Below, one piece after another: positions 43,963-52,525 of a stretch of DNA of 64,000 nucleotides. Position 1 is the stretch's first letter, and each line of letters opens with the position of its first letter. Origin of the DNA: Arenibacter echinorum (lineage in GTDB: Bacteria > Bacteroidota > Bacteroidia > Flavobacteriales > Flavobacteriaceae). The notes under the pieces are model-generated. The model was not told the origin of the DNA, did no database searches, and was given only the letters and a program-made list of their open reading frames with translations. The DNA lies in NCBI RefSeq assembly GCF_003259375.1, contig NZ_QLLN01000002.1, forward strand, positions 248,001 through 312,000, given 5' to 3'. The translations under genes and the position numbers were made by a program.

Positions 43963-45555
43963 ATGTTCAAAAATCTTAAGAGCGACCTTCCCGCAAGTGT
44001 CGTGGTATTTTTTGTTGCGCTACCCCTATGTTTGGGTATAGCCTTAGCCAGTGGCGCCCCCCTGTTTTCGGGTTTAATTGCCGGTATAATCGGCGGTATT
44101 GTTGTAGGAGCACTTAGCGGCTCTAAAATTGGTGTTAGTGGACCAGCAGCCGGTCTGGCCGCTATTGTTTTAACCGCAATCGGCGCATTGGGAGGTTTTG
44201 AAAACTTCTTGGTTGCCGTTGTACTTGGTGGAATCATTCAGTTGATATTCGGCATTCTAAAAGCTGGAATTATAGGTTATTATTTCCCTTCATCGGTAAT
44301 AAAAGGCATGCTTACCGGTATAGGTATCATTATTATACTTAAACAAATTCCACATTTTTTTGGTTATGACCCGGACCCCGAAGGCGATTGGGCCTTTTTT
44401 CAAGTGGATGGGGAGAACACCTTTTCGGAAATCATAAATACTGTAAACAATATTAGCCCGGGTGCAACGCTGGTGGCTATAGCTGGCTTATCCATATTAC
44501 TGTTATGGGATAAGGTACTTTCCAAAAAAGGAAAGATTTTTCAGCTTATCCAAGGGCCATTGGTTGCCGTTGCGGTAGGTATCATATTCTTTGTTTTAAC
44601 ACAGAACAGTTCATTTTTGGCTATTTCTTCCGATCACTTGGTAAGTGTACCCATTCCTGAAGATGCCGCATCATTCTTAGGACAGTTCAGCTTCCCTAAT
44701 TTTGCCGCAATCTCGAACCCGGATGTATGGATAACCGCCTTTACAATTGCTTTGGTTGCTAGTCTCGAGACCCTTTTATGCGTTGAGGCCACCGATAAGT
44801 TGGATCCCGAAAAAAACGTAACACCTACCAACCGCGAGCTGCTAGCCCAAGGTACGGGTAACATTTTATCCGGACTAATTGGCGGACTACCCATAACCCA
44901 AGTAATCGTTAGAAGTTCTGCCAACATTCAATCTGGTGGGAAATCAAAACTATCGGCCATTTTTCATGGTTTCCTTTTGCTAATTTCCGTTATTCTTATT
45001 CCAAGACTATTGAATATGATACCCCTTTCGGTTTTAGCGGCCATACTCTTTATCGTAGGCTACAAATTGGCTAAACCGGCCCTTTTTGCTAAAATGTACA
45101 AATTGGGATGGAAACAGTTTGTTCCCTTTTCGGTGACCGTATTTGGTATCATATTTACAGATTTACTTGTTGGTATCAGCCTCGGCCTTGCTGTTGGCAT
45201 CGTGGTAATCCTATTGAAAAGCTATCAGAATTCCCATTTCCTTCATATGGAAGATGTAAGTAACGGAAAGCATAGGATAAAAATGACCCTTGCAGAAGAA
45301 GTGACATTTTTTAATAAAGGTGCCATTCTTAAAGAATTGGATAGCCTGCCAAGGGACACCTATTTAGAGATAAACTTGCTAAAGACAAGATATCTTGATC
45401 TTGATATTATTGAAATTCTAGACGATTTTTCGGTGAAGGCAAAGGAGCGTAATATAGATATTCAATTGATCTCCAAGCGTGGTGTAGTCGAAAACCCATC
45501 AAGTTTTACAGAATTCTTTAGAACAAGACCAAAATCTAAATTAAGTTTAAGCTAA
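43963..45555 (+). CDS. SulP family transporter with STAS domain
   Basis: A 530-aa SulP permease: LPASVVVFFVALPLCLGIALASG at the N-terminus, substrate-site segment SGPAAGLAA, about 12 membrane segments and a C-terminal STAS domain from about residue 440 (MTLAEEVTFFNKGAILKEL). It is followed by a Usp-like gene (5-bp gap), a beta-carbonic anhydrase and a second, unlike SulP. SulP next to a carbonic anhydrase often means bicarbonate uptake (BicA-like), though sulfate remains possible. The carbonic anhydrase beside it is the main evidence for bicarbonate. Confidence 0.9.
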   Translation: MFKNLKSDLPASVVVFFVALPLCLGIALASGAPLFSGLIAGIIGGIVVGALSGSKIGVSGPAAGLAAIVLTAIGALGGFENFLVAVVLGGIIQLIFGILKAGIIGYYFPSSVIKGMLTGIGIIIILKQIPHFFGYDPDPEGDWAFFQVDGENTFSEIINTVNNISPGATLVAIAGLSILLLWDKVLSKKGKIFQLIQGPLVAVAVGIIFFVLTQNSSFLAISSDHLVSVPIPEDAASFLGQFSFPNFAAISNPDVWITAFTIALVASLETLLCVEATDKLDPEKNVTPTNRELLAQGTGNILSGLIGGLPITQVIVRSSANIQSGGKSKLSAIFHGFLLLISVILIPRLLNMIPLSVLAAILFIVGYKLAKPALFAKMYKLGWKQFVPFSVTVFGIIFTDLLVGISLGLAVGIVVILLKSYQNSHFLHMEDVSNGKHRIKMTLAEEVTFFNKGAILKELDSLPRDTYLEINLLKTRYLDLDIIEILDDFSVKAKERNIDIQLISKRGVVENPSSFTEFFRTRPKSKLSLS

Positions 45556-45560
45556 TAGCC

Positions 45561-46406
45561 ATGAAGAGAAATAAACACAAAATAGCTTTGTTCACGGATC
45601 TGCAAGGAGACATCTCCAGCCTATTAAAAAGTGCTGTTAGTTTGGCTCAAATGATCAATGGGGAAATTGAAGTCCTAAATGTAACAAAACCCACGGCAGT
45701 TATTGGGAAAGAAAACCAACTATCCGCCATGCGCTCATTAAACCGTGAATATATTCTTACGGATAAAAGAATGAAGGATATATTGTCTCCTATAATTGAT
45801 AATTACGGGGTAGCTGTTAATTATTCCAGTACCTTTGGCAATATTAGAAATGAGATTGATAGGTATCTACGCGAAAATAACCCTGACATTATAGTCTTGG
45901 GAAGGCATAAAAGCAAACATTTTAATACGGCTGAAAATAGAATAATCAACTTTGTTCTAAGTGTTTTTAAGGGCACAGTCTTGATCGTTTCACATGACAA
46001 AGGCCTTGAACCAGGTATGAAGATAAGTATAGGGTCCCTTAATTGTTCTGAAGCGGTAATTAACTCGTCCTTTGCTGATGAGCTCTTTTTACATGCAAAC
46101 AGTACTTTGAAGTCGTTCAATATTGTTGAATCTTCAAATGTTCTACCACATTCAGACAATTCCTTAGGGCGCAAGACCATAAACTATGTTTTTGATAATA
46201 ATGAAAATACGGTCAATAATCTTCCCGTCTATTTATCCATAAGTAATATAGATCTCTTGTTTTTGGATGGAGGAAATAAGGAAAAAGAAGATCTTTCCAG
46301 ATTATTAAATTCATATGATATGGTAAGGAAATCCGATATTAATCTTTTGGTAACCGGGGAAAAACACACCCACGATAACTTTAACACAACACTAAAAATT
46401 GCATAA
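45561..46406 (+). CDS. Universal stress protein-like (UspA) protein
   Basis: A 281-aa cytoplasmic protein with one clear UspA domain (residues 1-145: KIALFTDLQGDISSLLKSAVSLAQM, NNPDIIVLGRHKSKH, VLSVFKGTVLIVSHDK) and a degenerate second half that looks like another Usp-type domain. The usual ATP loop G-2x-G-9x-G(S/T) is weak (GRHKSKHFNTAENRIINFVLSVFKG), so nucleotide binding is not certain. It lies between sulP and the carbonic anhydrase gene (16 bp before the latter), so a regulatory role in anion uptake is possible by analogy with Usp-coupled transporters. Confidence 0.75.
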   Translation: MKRNKHKIALFTDLQGDISSLLKSAVSLAQMINGEIEVLNVTKPTAVIGKENQLSAMRSLNREYILTDKRMKDILSPIIDNYGVAVNYSSTFGNIRNEIDRYLRENNPDIIVLGRHKSKHFNTAENRIINFVLSVFKGTVLIVSHDKGLEPGMKISIGSLNCSEAVINSSFADELFLHANSTLKSFNIVESSNVLPHSDNSLGRKTINYVFDNNENTVNNLPVYLSISNIDLLFLDGGNKEKEDLSRLLNSYDMVRKSDINLLVTGEKHTHDNFNTTLKIA

Positions 46407-46421
46407 TTAAAATATATAAAT

Positions 46422-47051
46422 ATGAAAGCACATACAAGAGAAACCCAAGCAACAATGACCCCGAATAAGGCGTTGCAATATTTAAAAGAAGGCAACCAAA
46501 GATTTCAAGGCAACTTGAAAGCCAATAGAAACCTACTTGAACAAGTTAACGATACGAGTGAAGGTCAATTTCCATTTGCAACCATTTTAAGTTGTATCGA
46601 CTCCAGAGTTTCTGCCGAATTGGTCTTTGACCAAGGCCTTGGTGATATCTTTAGTATTCGGATAGCCGGTAACTTTGTAAATGAAGATATTTTAGGTAGT
46701 ATGGAATTTGCCTGTAAACTTGCAGGAACCAAACTGCTCGTTGTTCTGGGCCACACAAGCTGTGGGGCAATAAAAGGAGCTTGTGATCACGCAAGATTGG
46801 GTAATCTTACCGCCTTGATCAACAAAATAGAACCAGCAGTAGAGGCAGTTACAGAACCATCAGATGAAAATTTAAGAAATTCCAAAAACCTTGAGTTTGT
46901 AGATAAAGTTGCTGAAAAGAATGTTCATTTAACAATGGGCAATATTCGTAAGAAAAGCCCTGTTCTAACTGAAATGGAAGAACTTGGGGAGATAAAAGTT
47001 GTTGGAGCAATGTATGATGTCTCCAATGGTGAAGTTGTTTTCTACGAATAA
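46422..47051 (+). CDS. can: Beta-class carbonic anhydrase
   Basis: A 209-aa cytoplasmic zinc enzyme interconverting CO2 and bicarbonate. The zinc ligands are Cys in LSCIDSRV, with its Asp-Arg pair, and His and Cys in LGHTSCGAIKGA. There is no signal peptide, so it works on internal bicarbonate. It lies between two SulP genes and after a Usp-like gene, supporting a bicarbonate supply role, for example for anaplerotic carboxylation. A 10-bp-stem hairpin follows. Confidence 0.95.
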   Translation: MKAHTRETQATMTPNKALQYLKEGNQRFQGNLKANRNLLEQVNDTSEGQFPFATILSCIDSRVSAELVFDQGLGDIFSIRIAGNFVNEDILGSMEFACKLAGTKLLVVLGHTSCGAIKGACDHARLGNLTALINKIEPAVEAVTEPSDENLRNSKNLEFVDKVAEKNVHLTMGNIRKKSPVLTEMEELGEIKVVGAMYDVSNGEVVFYE

Positions 47052-47072
47052 AACACCTAATGAAATGAAATA

Positions 47073-47130
47073 GAAGGCCAATGTTGCCATATTGGCCTTC
47101 TTAATATTGAAACTAAACGTTGGTTTCAAT
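47073..47130 (+). terminator. Two tandem hairpins between can and the second sulP
   Basis: First hairpin: arms GAAGGCCAAT (47073-47082) and ATTGGCCTTC (47091-47100). Second: ATTGAAAC (47106-47113) and GTTTCAAT (47123-47130). The first could be the can terminator, although the T-run after it is short; the second lies in the leader of the following sulP. Confidence 0.6.
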
Positions 47131-47175
47131 CTAAAGTAATTATTGCTTAAACTAACTAGCACTAAATTCAATTTT

Positions 47176-49056
47176 ATGAAAAATCTTTTTTCAAATTTTA
47201 GAGGAGACCTTTTTGGTGGAATAACAGCAGGTATTGTTGCCCTTCCATTGGCCTTGGCCTTTGGTGTAAGCTCAGGGCTTGGACCAAGTGCCGGACTGTA
47301 TGGAGCTATATTTATCAGTTTTTTTGCTGCTCTTTTTGGAGGCACCAACACTCAAATATCCGGCCCCACCGCTCCAATGACCGCAGTAAGTATGGTGGTT
47401 ATTGCAGGTATCGTGGCGCTAAATGACGGAAGCATTGAAAAAGCGCTTCCAGCCATTCTTATTGTATTTTTATTGGCCGGCCTTATGCAAATAGGTCTTG
47501 GCCTTTTAGGTATTGGCAAGTACATTCGCTACATCCCTTACCCAGTAGTTTCAGGTTTTATGACCGCAATTGGGGTAATTATATTGGTTACTCAAATTTT
47601 ACCGGCCGTAGGGTATTACCCAAAAGAAGATGATGAGTATGTGTCACAATACAAACCACTAGCCGAAGAAATCATCTTAGAAAATATTCTTAAAGAAGAG
47701 GCAGGCGAAGGTATTCTAGTTTTGGAAGATTTTGAGGAAACAATCAAACGCTCGGAAGGAATTACCCAAGATGACGTGAACAAAGAAGCTAGTACTCTGG
47801 CCAAAACTGATGCTTCAGGGGTTTTTGGGACAATAAAAGTCCTTCCTAGGGCCATGCAAAACATCAATTGGCTGGAACTTATTTTGGCACTATCAACAAT
47901 CGCTATAATTTATGGTTTCAAAAAAATTACAACTGCCATACCAAGTGCATTGGTAGCCCTAATTGTTGTTTCAGGAGTGGCATACGGATTTGGACTCAAT
48001 TATCGTCCTATTGAAGAAATACCTAGTGGTTTTCCCGTGCCCAATCTTGAAATATTCACCGCATTTAAACTCAACTCCGTAACTCCTTATATCTTTACAG
48101 CTTTGACCCTGGCCTTATTGGGAGCCATAGATTCGCTTTTGACATCTGTAGTAGCGGATAACATGACCAAAACAAAGCACCAGCCCAATAAGGAACTTGT
48201 GGGTCAGGGAATAGGCAACAGTATAGCGGCTATTTTTGGAGGAATACCTGGAGCTGGTGCTACTATCCGTACCGTAGTAAATATAAACGCAGGGGGTAAA
48301 ACCAAACTATCGGGTATGGTCGCAGGTGTACTGCTTTTAATAATTCTTTTAGCTTTGGGTCCGGTTGCATCCCAAATACCTGCAGCTGTGCTTGCCGGGA
48401 TATTGGTTACCGTAGGTATAGGTGTTATGGACTATAAAGGCCTGAAAGCCATACCAAGTTTACCGAAAGACATGAGCATAGGCCCACTTAAATTAAGTTC
48501 TGAGGTTATCATTATGCTTGTTGTACTGGTTCTTTCTTCCGTATGGAATTTGGTCTATGCGGTGGGTGTTGGCCTAGTAATTGCCTCGTTAATGTTCATG
48601 AAAAAAATGGGGGATCTTACCGCCGAAAGGTCAGACGTAAAAACCTTGGAACATGAAAAAGGATGGGCAGATGAAGCCAATTTCCCAAAACATTTAAAAG
48701 AGAAAGTCTTTATAAAGCACATTAAAGGCCCCCTATTCTTTGGTTCCACCAGTGAATTTCAAGCCTTGGCAAACCAAATTCCAAGAACGGCATCAACTGT
48801 TATTATTCGTATGGACCGTATGCAATATATGGATCAATCCGGTCTCTACACTTTGGAAGACGTGCTTATAGATTTACTTAATTCCAACATCGAAGTATTA
48901 TTGGTAGATGTACTGGATCAGCCACGTTACATGATGGAACGGGTAGATCTAATACCTGATTTAATTCCAAAAGACCGCATTTTTGACACTTTTGATGAAT
49001 GCATAACGTACTTAAATCAAAAGCCGGTTAAACAAAAGACTGAAGCTTCCGCATAG
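47176..49056 (+). CDS. SulP family transporter with a large acidic insertion and STAS domain
   Basis: A 626-aa SulP permease, longer than its two paralogues here. ATG at 47176 (MKNLFSNFRGDLFGG) is chosen; the frame is open 11 codons further up. The family N-terminus is ITAGIVALPLALAFGVSSGLGP and the substrate-site region SGPTAPMTAVSM. About 70 residues rich in E and D (about 150-220, YYPKEDDEYVSQYKPLAEEI onward) interrupt the membrane domain. The STAS domain begins near residue 505 (KVFIKHIKGPLFFGSTSEFQ, RMDRMQYMDQSGLYTLEDV). It lies downstream of can, so bicarbonate or another anion is the likely cargo. Confidence 0.9.
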   Translation: MKNLFSNFRGDLFGGITAGIVALPLALAFGVSSGLGPSAGLYGAIFISFFAALFGGTNTQISGPTAPMTAVSMVVIAGIVALNDGSIEKALPAILIVFLLAGLMQIGLGLLGIGKYIRYIPYPVVSGFMTAIGVIILVTQILPAVGYYPKEDDEYVSQYKPLAEEIILENILKEEAGEGILVLEDFEETIKRSEGITQDDVNKEASTLAKTDASGVFGTIKVLPRAMQNINWLELILALSTIAIIYGFKKITTAIPSALVALIVVSGVAYGFGLNYRPIEEIPSGFPVPNLEIFTAFKLNSVTPYIFTALTLALLGAIDSLLTSVVADNMTKTKHQPNKELVGQGIGNSIAAIFGGIPGAGATIRTVVNINAGGKTKLSGMVAGVLLLIILLALGPVASQIPAAVLAGILVTVGIGVMDYKGLKAIPSLPKDMSIGPLKLSSEVIIMLVVLVLSSVWNLVYAVGVGLVIASLMFMKKMGDLTAERSDVKTLEHEKGWADEANFPKHLKEKVFIKHIKGPLFFGSTSEFQALANQIPRTASTVIIRMDRMQYMDQSGLYTLEDVLIDLLNSNIEVLLVDVLDQPRYMMERVDLIPDLIPKDRIFDTFDECITYLNQKPVKQKTEASA

Positions 49057-49088
49057 TTTCTAAGCCAATTTATGATGAAATATGTAGT

Positions 49089-49128
49089 CGGTAATGCCGT
49101 AAATATCTTAAATTTGCGGCATTAGCCG
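49089..49128. promoter_or_regulatory. Inverted repeat spanning the pheS -7 box
   Basis: Arms TAATGCCG (49092-49099) and CGGCATTA (49117-49124) are perfectly complementary and extend by CGG/CCG with one bulged base. The arms flank the -7 box TAAATTTG (49109-49116). The predicted start of transcription falls inside the right arm, so this is more likely an operator than an RNA hairpin. Confidence 0.5.
49109..49116 (+). promoter_or_regulatory. -7 box (TAAATTTG) for pheS
   Basis: Exact TAnnTTTG match 18 bp upstream of the ATG at 49135, giving a short leader of about 10 nt. Confidence 0.5.
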
Positions 49129-49134
49129 AACAGC

Positions 49135-50154
49135 ATGATCGATACCATAAAAAAGCACATTACCGAGGTAGAAAATTTTTCTTCTACCGATATTGAGGCC
49201 ATAGAGGCATTCCGAATAAAATACTTGGGAAAAAAAGGATTGTTCAATCATTTTTTTTCAGATTTCAAAAACGTTCCAAACGAACAAAAAAAGGAGTTCG
49301 GAAAAACTGTCAATTTACTTAAAACCGTTGCTACCGAAAAAGTCAACGATTTAAAGGAAGCCCTTGAAAATAAGAAAGAGGAAAAAGGAATTTATGGCGA
49401 TTTAACAAGACCGGGGGAACCTTTGGGCCTTGGAACACGCCATCCCATCTCGATAGTCAAAAATCAGATAATAGACATCTTTTCCCGAATTGGGTTCAAT
49501 GTTTCCGAAGGACCGGAAATAGAAGATGATTGGCATAACTTTACCGCTCTAAACCTTCCGGAATACCATCCGGCAAGGGATATGCAGGACACCTTCTTTA
49601 TACAGACCGATCCCGACATTTTATTGCGTACCCATACCTCATCGGTACAGGTGCGCTATATGGAAAACAACAAACCCCCTATAAGGACCATTTCTCCCGG
49701 CAGGGTTTACAGGAACGAGGCTATATCCGCTCGTTCCCATTGCTTCTTTCATCAAGTGGAAGGACTATACATTGACAAGGATGTTTCCTTTGCCGATTTA
49801 AAACAGACCTTGCAATTTTTTACTACCGAATTGTTCGGAAAATCCAAAATTAGGCTTAGGCCTTCCTACTTTCCATTTACCGAGCCTAGTGCCGAGGTAG
49901 ATGTTTATTGGGGACTGGAAACCGAAACGGATTATAAAATGACCAAGGGAACTGGATGGCTGGAAATCATGGGCTGTGGTATGGTAGACCCCAATGTGCT
50001 TACCAATTGCGGCATCGATGCTAACGAATACTCTGGCTTTGCTTTTGGTATGGGTATAGATAGAATTGCCTTATTGCTACATCAAATTTCAGATATTAGA
50101 TTATTGAGCGAAAATGATGTGCGCTTTTTGGAGCAGTTTAAGAGTGCTTTTTAA
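49135..50154 (+). CDS. pheS: Phenylalanine-tRNA ligase alpha subunit
   Basis: A 339-aa class II synthetase alpha subunit. The N-terminal coiled coil (residues about 1-85) is followed by motif 1 (GFNVSEGPEIEDDWHNFTALNLPEYHPARDMQDTF), motif 2 (GRVYRNEAISARSHCFFHQVEG) and motif 3 (GFAFGMGIDRIALLLH). The aminoacylation site is complete. It charges tRNA-Phe with the beta subunit, whose gene is not adjacent. It lies alone after the sulP gene, with its own promoter box. Confidence 0.96.
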   Translation: MIDTIKKHITEVENFSSTDIEAIEAFRIKYLGKKGLFNHFFSDFKNVPNEQKKEFGKTVNLLKTVATEKVNDLKEALENKKEEKGIYGDLTRPGEPLGLGTRHPISIVKNQIIDIFSRIGFNVSEGPEIEDDWHNFTALNLPEYHPARDMQDTFFIQTDPDILLRTHTSSVQVRYMENNKPPIRTISPGRVYRNEAISARSHCFFHQVEGLYIDKDVSFADLKQTLQFFTTELFGKSKIRLRPSYFPFTEPSAEVDVYWGLETETDYKMTKGTGWLEIMGCGMVDPNVLTNCGIDANEYSGFAFGMGIDRIALLLHQISDIRLLSENDVRFLEQFKSAF

Positions 50155-50275
50155 TTCTAAGCCCGGTATTCCAACAAATATGGCAATATCATAATATGGT
50201 ACCTTTTAAATATAGTATTAACCAAATTTCACCAACTATTATAGTTGGGAGTATTCTGAAATATTTTCTGTACAA

Positions 50276-50671
50276 TTGAAAAAAGATATAGAAATTCCAA
50301 TTGCGAAAAATGTACATGTCGCCATTATTCATGAATGGAATGATGAATTCTTGGAGAAAAATTGGAATGCCTACCTTATCAACGATAGGGATTCCAAGAT
50401 TGAAGCTGTCATAGCAGTTTCCAATGGTTATGAAGGAGATCGGAAAACTTCCACCATGAGACATGGATTGGGTGACATCCCGGCCAAAGGCTTTCGAAAA
50501 ATTGAAATACTCCATGAAGATATCCTGGCCTTTAATAACGAATTCTTTGTTACTTTTTTCGCGGATGACAAATTATACGAGAAACGCTTCCTCTTCGAAA
50601 AATACTCTATTAGCGAATCCAATCTAGGGCCTATCCCGGTTATGGAAATGGAAGGTGTCCTTGCCAAATAG
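50276..50671 (+). CDS. Conserved hypothetical protein downstream of pheS
   Basis: A 131-aa soluble protein beginning at TTG (50276, KKDIEIPIAKNVHVAIIHEWN); no ATG is in frame upstream before a stop at 50219. An alternative overlapping frame with ATG at 50196 ends after 27 codons and is not taken. It is beta-rich with a helical break (TSTMRHGLGDIPAKGFRKIEILHEDI). I recall unannotated flavobacterial homologues near pheS but no function. No signal peptide. The TTG start makes its N-terminus uncertain. Confidence 0.7.
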   Translation: MKKDIEIPIAKNVHVAIIHEWNDEFLEKNWNAYLINDRDSKIEAVIAVSNGYEGDRKTSTMRHGLGDIPAKGFRKIEILHEDILAFNNEFFVTFFADDKLYEKRFLFEKYSISESNLGPIPVMEMEGVLAK

Positions 50672-50781
50672 TCCATTAATTATATCTACAGATCCCCTGG
50701 TTCCACCTAACTTATAATATATTCATATCAATTTAACAAAAATTTAATTTCGTTTGGTTCGGTTTGTTCAGAACCAATAGG

Positions 50782-50789
50782 TATATTTG
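50782..50789 (+). promoter_or_regulatory. -7 box (TATATTTG) for the efflux operon
   Basis: Exact TAnnTTTG match 62 bp upstream of the regulator's ATG at 50851. A TTG occurs 15 bp upstream (50764-50766) and another at 50754-50756, and an inverted repeat GGTTC/GAACC (50756-50775) spans the -33 region. The predicted start of transcription is near 50796. Confidence 0.6.
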
Positions 50790-50796
50790 CACTTTA

Positions 50797-50831
50797 TTTT
50801 TCGGAAAACTGATAATTCATTTTCGGAAAAC
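50797..50831. promoter_or_regulatory. Tandem operator: TTTTCGGAAAAC twice, 22 bp apart
   Basis: Copies at 50798-50809 and 50820-50831. Each is itself a near-palindrome (TTTTC-G-GAAAA), and the 22-bp period places them on the same face of the helix. They lie just downstream of the predicted start of transcription and 20 bp before the ATG of a GbsR/MarR regulator. Autoregulation of the operon is the obvious inference. Confidence 0.65.
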
Positions 50832-50850
50832 CGTAATAAAACAATTAAAA

Positions 50851-51354
50851 ATGAAAGACAATATCTGCAAAGAAAAAATGGGTTTGGTTGAAAAACTCGG
50901 CGTTCATTTGGAAGATAGAGAGCAATTGGCACCTGTTGCAGCGCGTATTTTGGCATATATAATCCTTACAGGTAAGAAAGGATCCACTTTTGAAGATATG
51001 GTAACTATACTCTGTGCAAGTAAAAGCACAATTTCTACACACCTTAATCATCTACAGGATTTAAATAAAATAGTGTATTTCACAAAAACTGGAGATCGCA
51101 AAAAATATTTTGTTATTAACAAAAGCATGGTTATGCAACATATCGATCGCATGATCACTAAATGGGGAGAGGAACGTGAGATGCATTTAGAATTAAAAAA
51201 CTACAAAGAAACCATAAACAACAATAAAATTGAAAATCAAGATGAAAAATTTGATTTAAGATTTCATGATGATTACATCAAATTTTTGGATGGCGCAATA
51301 GCCTCTGTAGATGAATTAAGGACAAAATTAACCAATAACAAATTCAATATTTAA
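50851..51354 (+). CDS. GbsR/MarR family transcriptional regulator
   Basis: A 167-aa DNA-binding protein with a winged helix-turn-helix (about residues 20-105: LAPVAARILAYIILTGKKGSTF, CASKSTISTHLNHLQDLNKIVY) of the GbsR/MarR type, and a helical C-terminal dimerisation part. ATG at 50851 is chosen over an earlier in-frame ATG, which would lie upstream of the predicted transcript start. It is the first gene of an operon with a complete RND efflux pump, 12 bp upstream of the periplasmic adaptor. It is expected to repress that operon and respond to a small molecule. The tandem boxes in its leader are the likely target. Confidence 0.88.
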   Translation: MKDNICKEKMGLVEKLGVHLEDREQLAPVAARILAYIILTGKKGSTFEDMVTILCASKSTISTHLNHLQDLNKIVYFTKTGDRKKYFVINKSMVMQHIDRMITKWGEEREMHLELKNYKETINNNKIENQDEKFDLRFHDDYIKFLDGAIASVDELRTKLTNNKFNI

Positions 51355-51366
51355 ACCCAAGCAAAA

Positions 51367-52500
51367 ATGAAAAATAATAAATTATATGCTATTCTAGGAC
51401 TAAGTGTATTCTTGGTTATAGTGAGTTGCGGCAACAAACAAGAAAACGCTGCAGCGGCACAACAAGCACCCCCATTACCTTTTCCTGTGTCCCAGGTAGA
51501 ACTTAAAACCGTTACAGGATACATAGATTATCCTGCAACCATAGAGGGCAGGGTAAACAGTGATGTAAGAGCTAAAACATCAGGATATATTGAAAAAGTA
51601 TATGTAGATGAAGGGGAAAAAGTAAAAAAAGGACAAGTGTTATTTAAATTGGAAACACAGTCTTTGAATCAAGATGCAGTTGCGGCAAAAGCACGTGTTA
51701 ATGTAGCACAAGTTGAAGTAGACAAATTGATTCCACTTGTAGAAAAAAACATTATTAGCCCCGTGCAATTGGAAACCGCCAAAGCTAATTTAGCCCAAGC
51801 AAAAGCCAGCTATAGCGGAGTTTCAGCAAACATTGGTTATGCAACTATTAAAAGTCCAATAGACGGCTATGTTGGTTCCATAAATTTTAGGGAAGGTGCA
51901 TTAATTAGTCCAAGTGATGCTACCCCATTAACAACTGTAAGTGAAATTGACCAAGTATATGCGTTTTTTAGTTTCAATGAAGCACAATACATAGACCATT
52001 TACAGAGATCTGAAGGGAAAAGTAAGGCAGAACGCATAAAAAATTCGCCAGATTTAAGTTTGGTACTGGCCAACGGTAAAATATATTCGGAAAAAGGACG
52101 TATTCAAACGAGTACAGGTCAAATAAATCAGAATACGGGAACCATAAAAATTAGAGCGGCTTTTAACAATCCTAACGAAATTTTAACCAATGGCAACAGC
52201 GGTAAAATAAGATTTCCTATAGAATATAAAGATGCTGTAGTGGTACCTCAGACAGCCACTTTTGAACAACAAGGCAACATAATGATATTTAAATTGGGCG
52301 CCGACAACAAAGCAAAAACTTCCATTGTAAAAATAAAAGGCTCGGTAGGAAACCTATATGTTGTGGAATCCGGTGTGGATACCAATGATAAAATTATTGT
52401 TTCCGGGGTAGGCAAACTAAGAAACGGGATGGTCATTACCCCTCAAGAAACTTCTTTTGAAGATGCCATTAAACCAGTAGCAACTTTATTTAAAAACTAG
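51367..52500 (+). CDS. RND efflux periplasmic adaptor (membrane fusion) lipoprotein
   Basis: A 377-aa lipoprotein with lipobox VIVSC. Domains in order: barrel-sandwich lipoyl half (SDVRAKTSGYIEKVYVDEGEKVKKGQVLFKLE), a helical hairpin (about residues 95-145), second lipoyl half (TIKSPIDGYVGSINFREGALI), beta-barrel and membrane-proximal domain. It links the inner-membrane pump to the outer-membrane channel of the next two genes, 25 and 3163 bp downstream in the same operon. Substrate is unknown. Confidence 0.93.
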   Translation: MKNNKLYAILGLSVFLVIVSCGNKQENAAAAQQAPPLPFPVSQVELKTVTGYIDYPATIEGRVNSDVRAKTSGYIEKVYVDEGEKVKKGQVLFKLETQSLNQDAVAAKARVNVAQVEVDKLIPLVEKNIISPVQLETAKANLAQAKASYSGVSANIGYATIKSPIDGYVGSINFREGALISPSDATPLTTVSEIDQVYAFFSFNEAQYIDHLQRSEGKSKAERIKNSPDLSLVLANGKIYSEKGRIQTSTGQINQNTGTIKIRAAFNNPNEILTNGNSGKIRFPIEYKDAVVVPQTATFEQQGNIMIFKLGADNKAKTSIVKIKGSVGNLYVVESGVDTNDKIIVSGVGKLRNGMVITPQETSFEDAIKPVATLFKN

Positions 52501-52525
52501 TCACCAACTAACAAAAATAGTAGTC

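Noticed and set aside
50196-50279. Alternative start of the pheS-downstream gene at ATG 50196
   Set aside because: That ATG is in another frame and reaches a stop after 27 codons.
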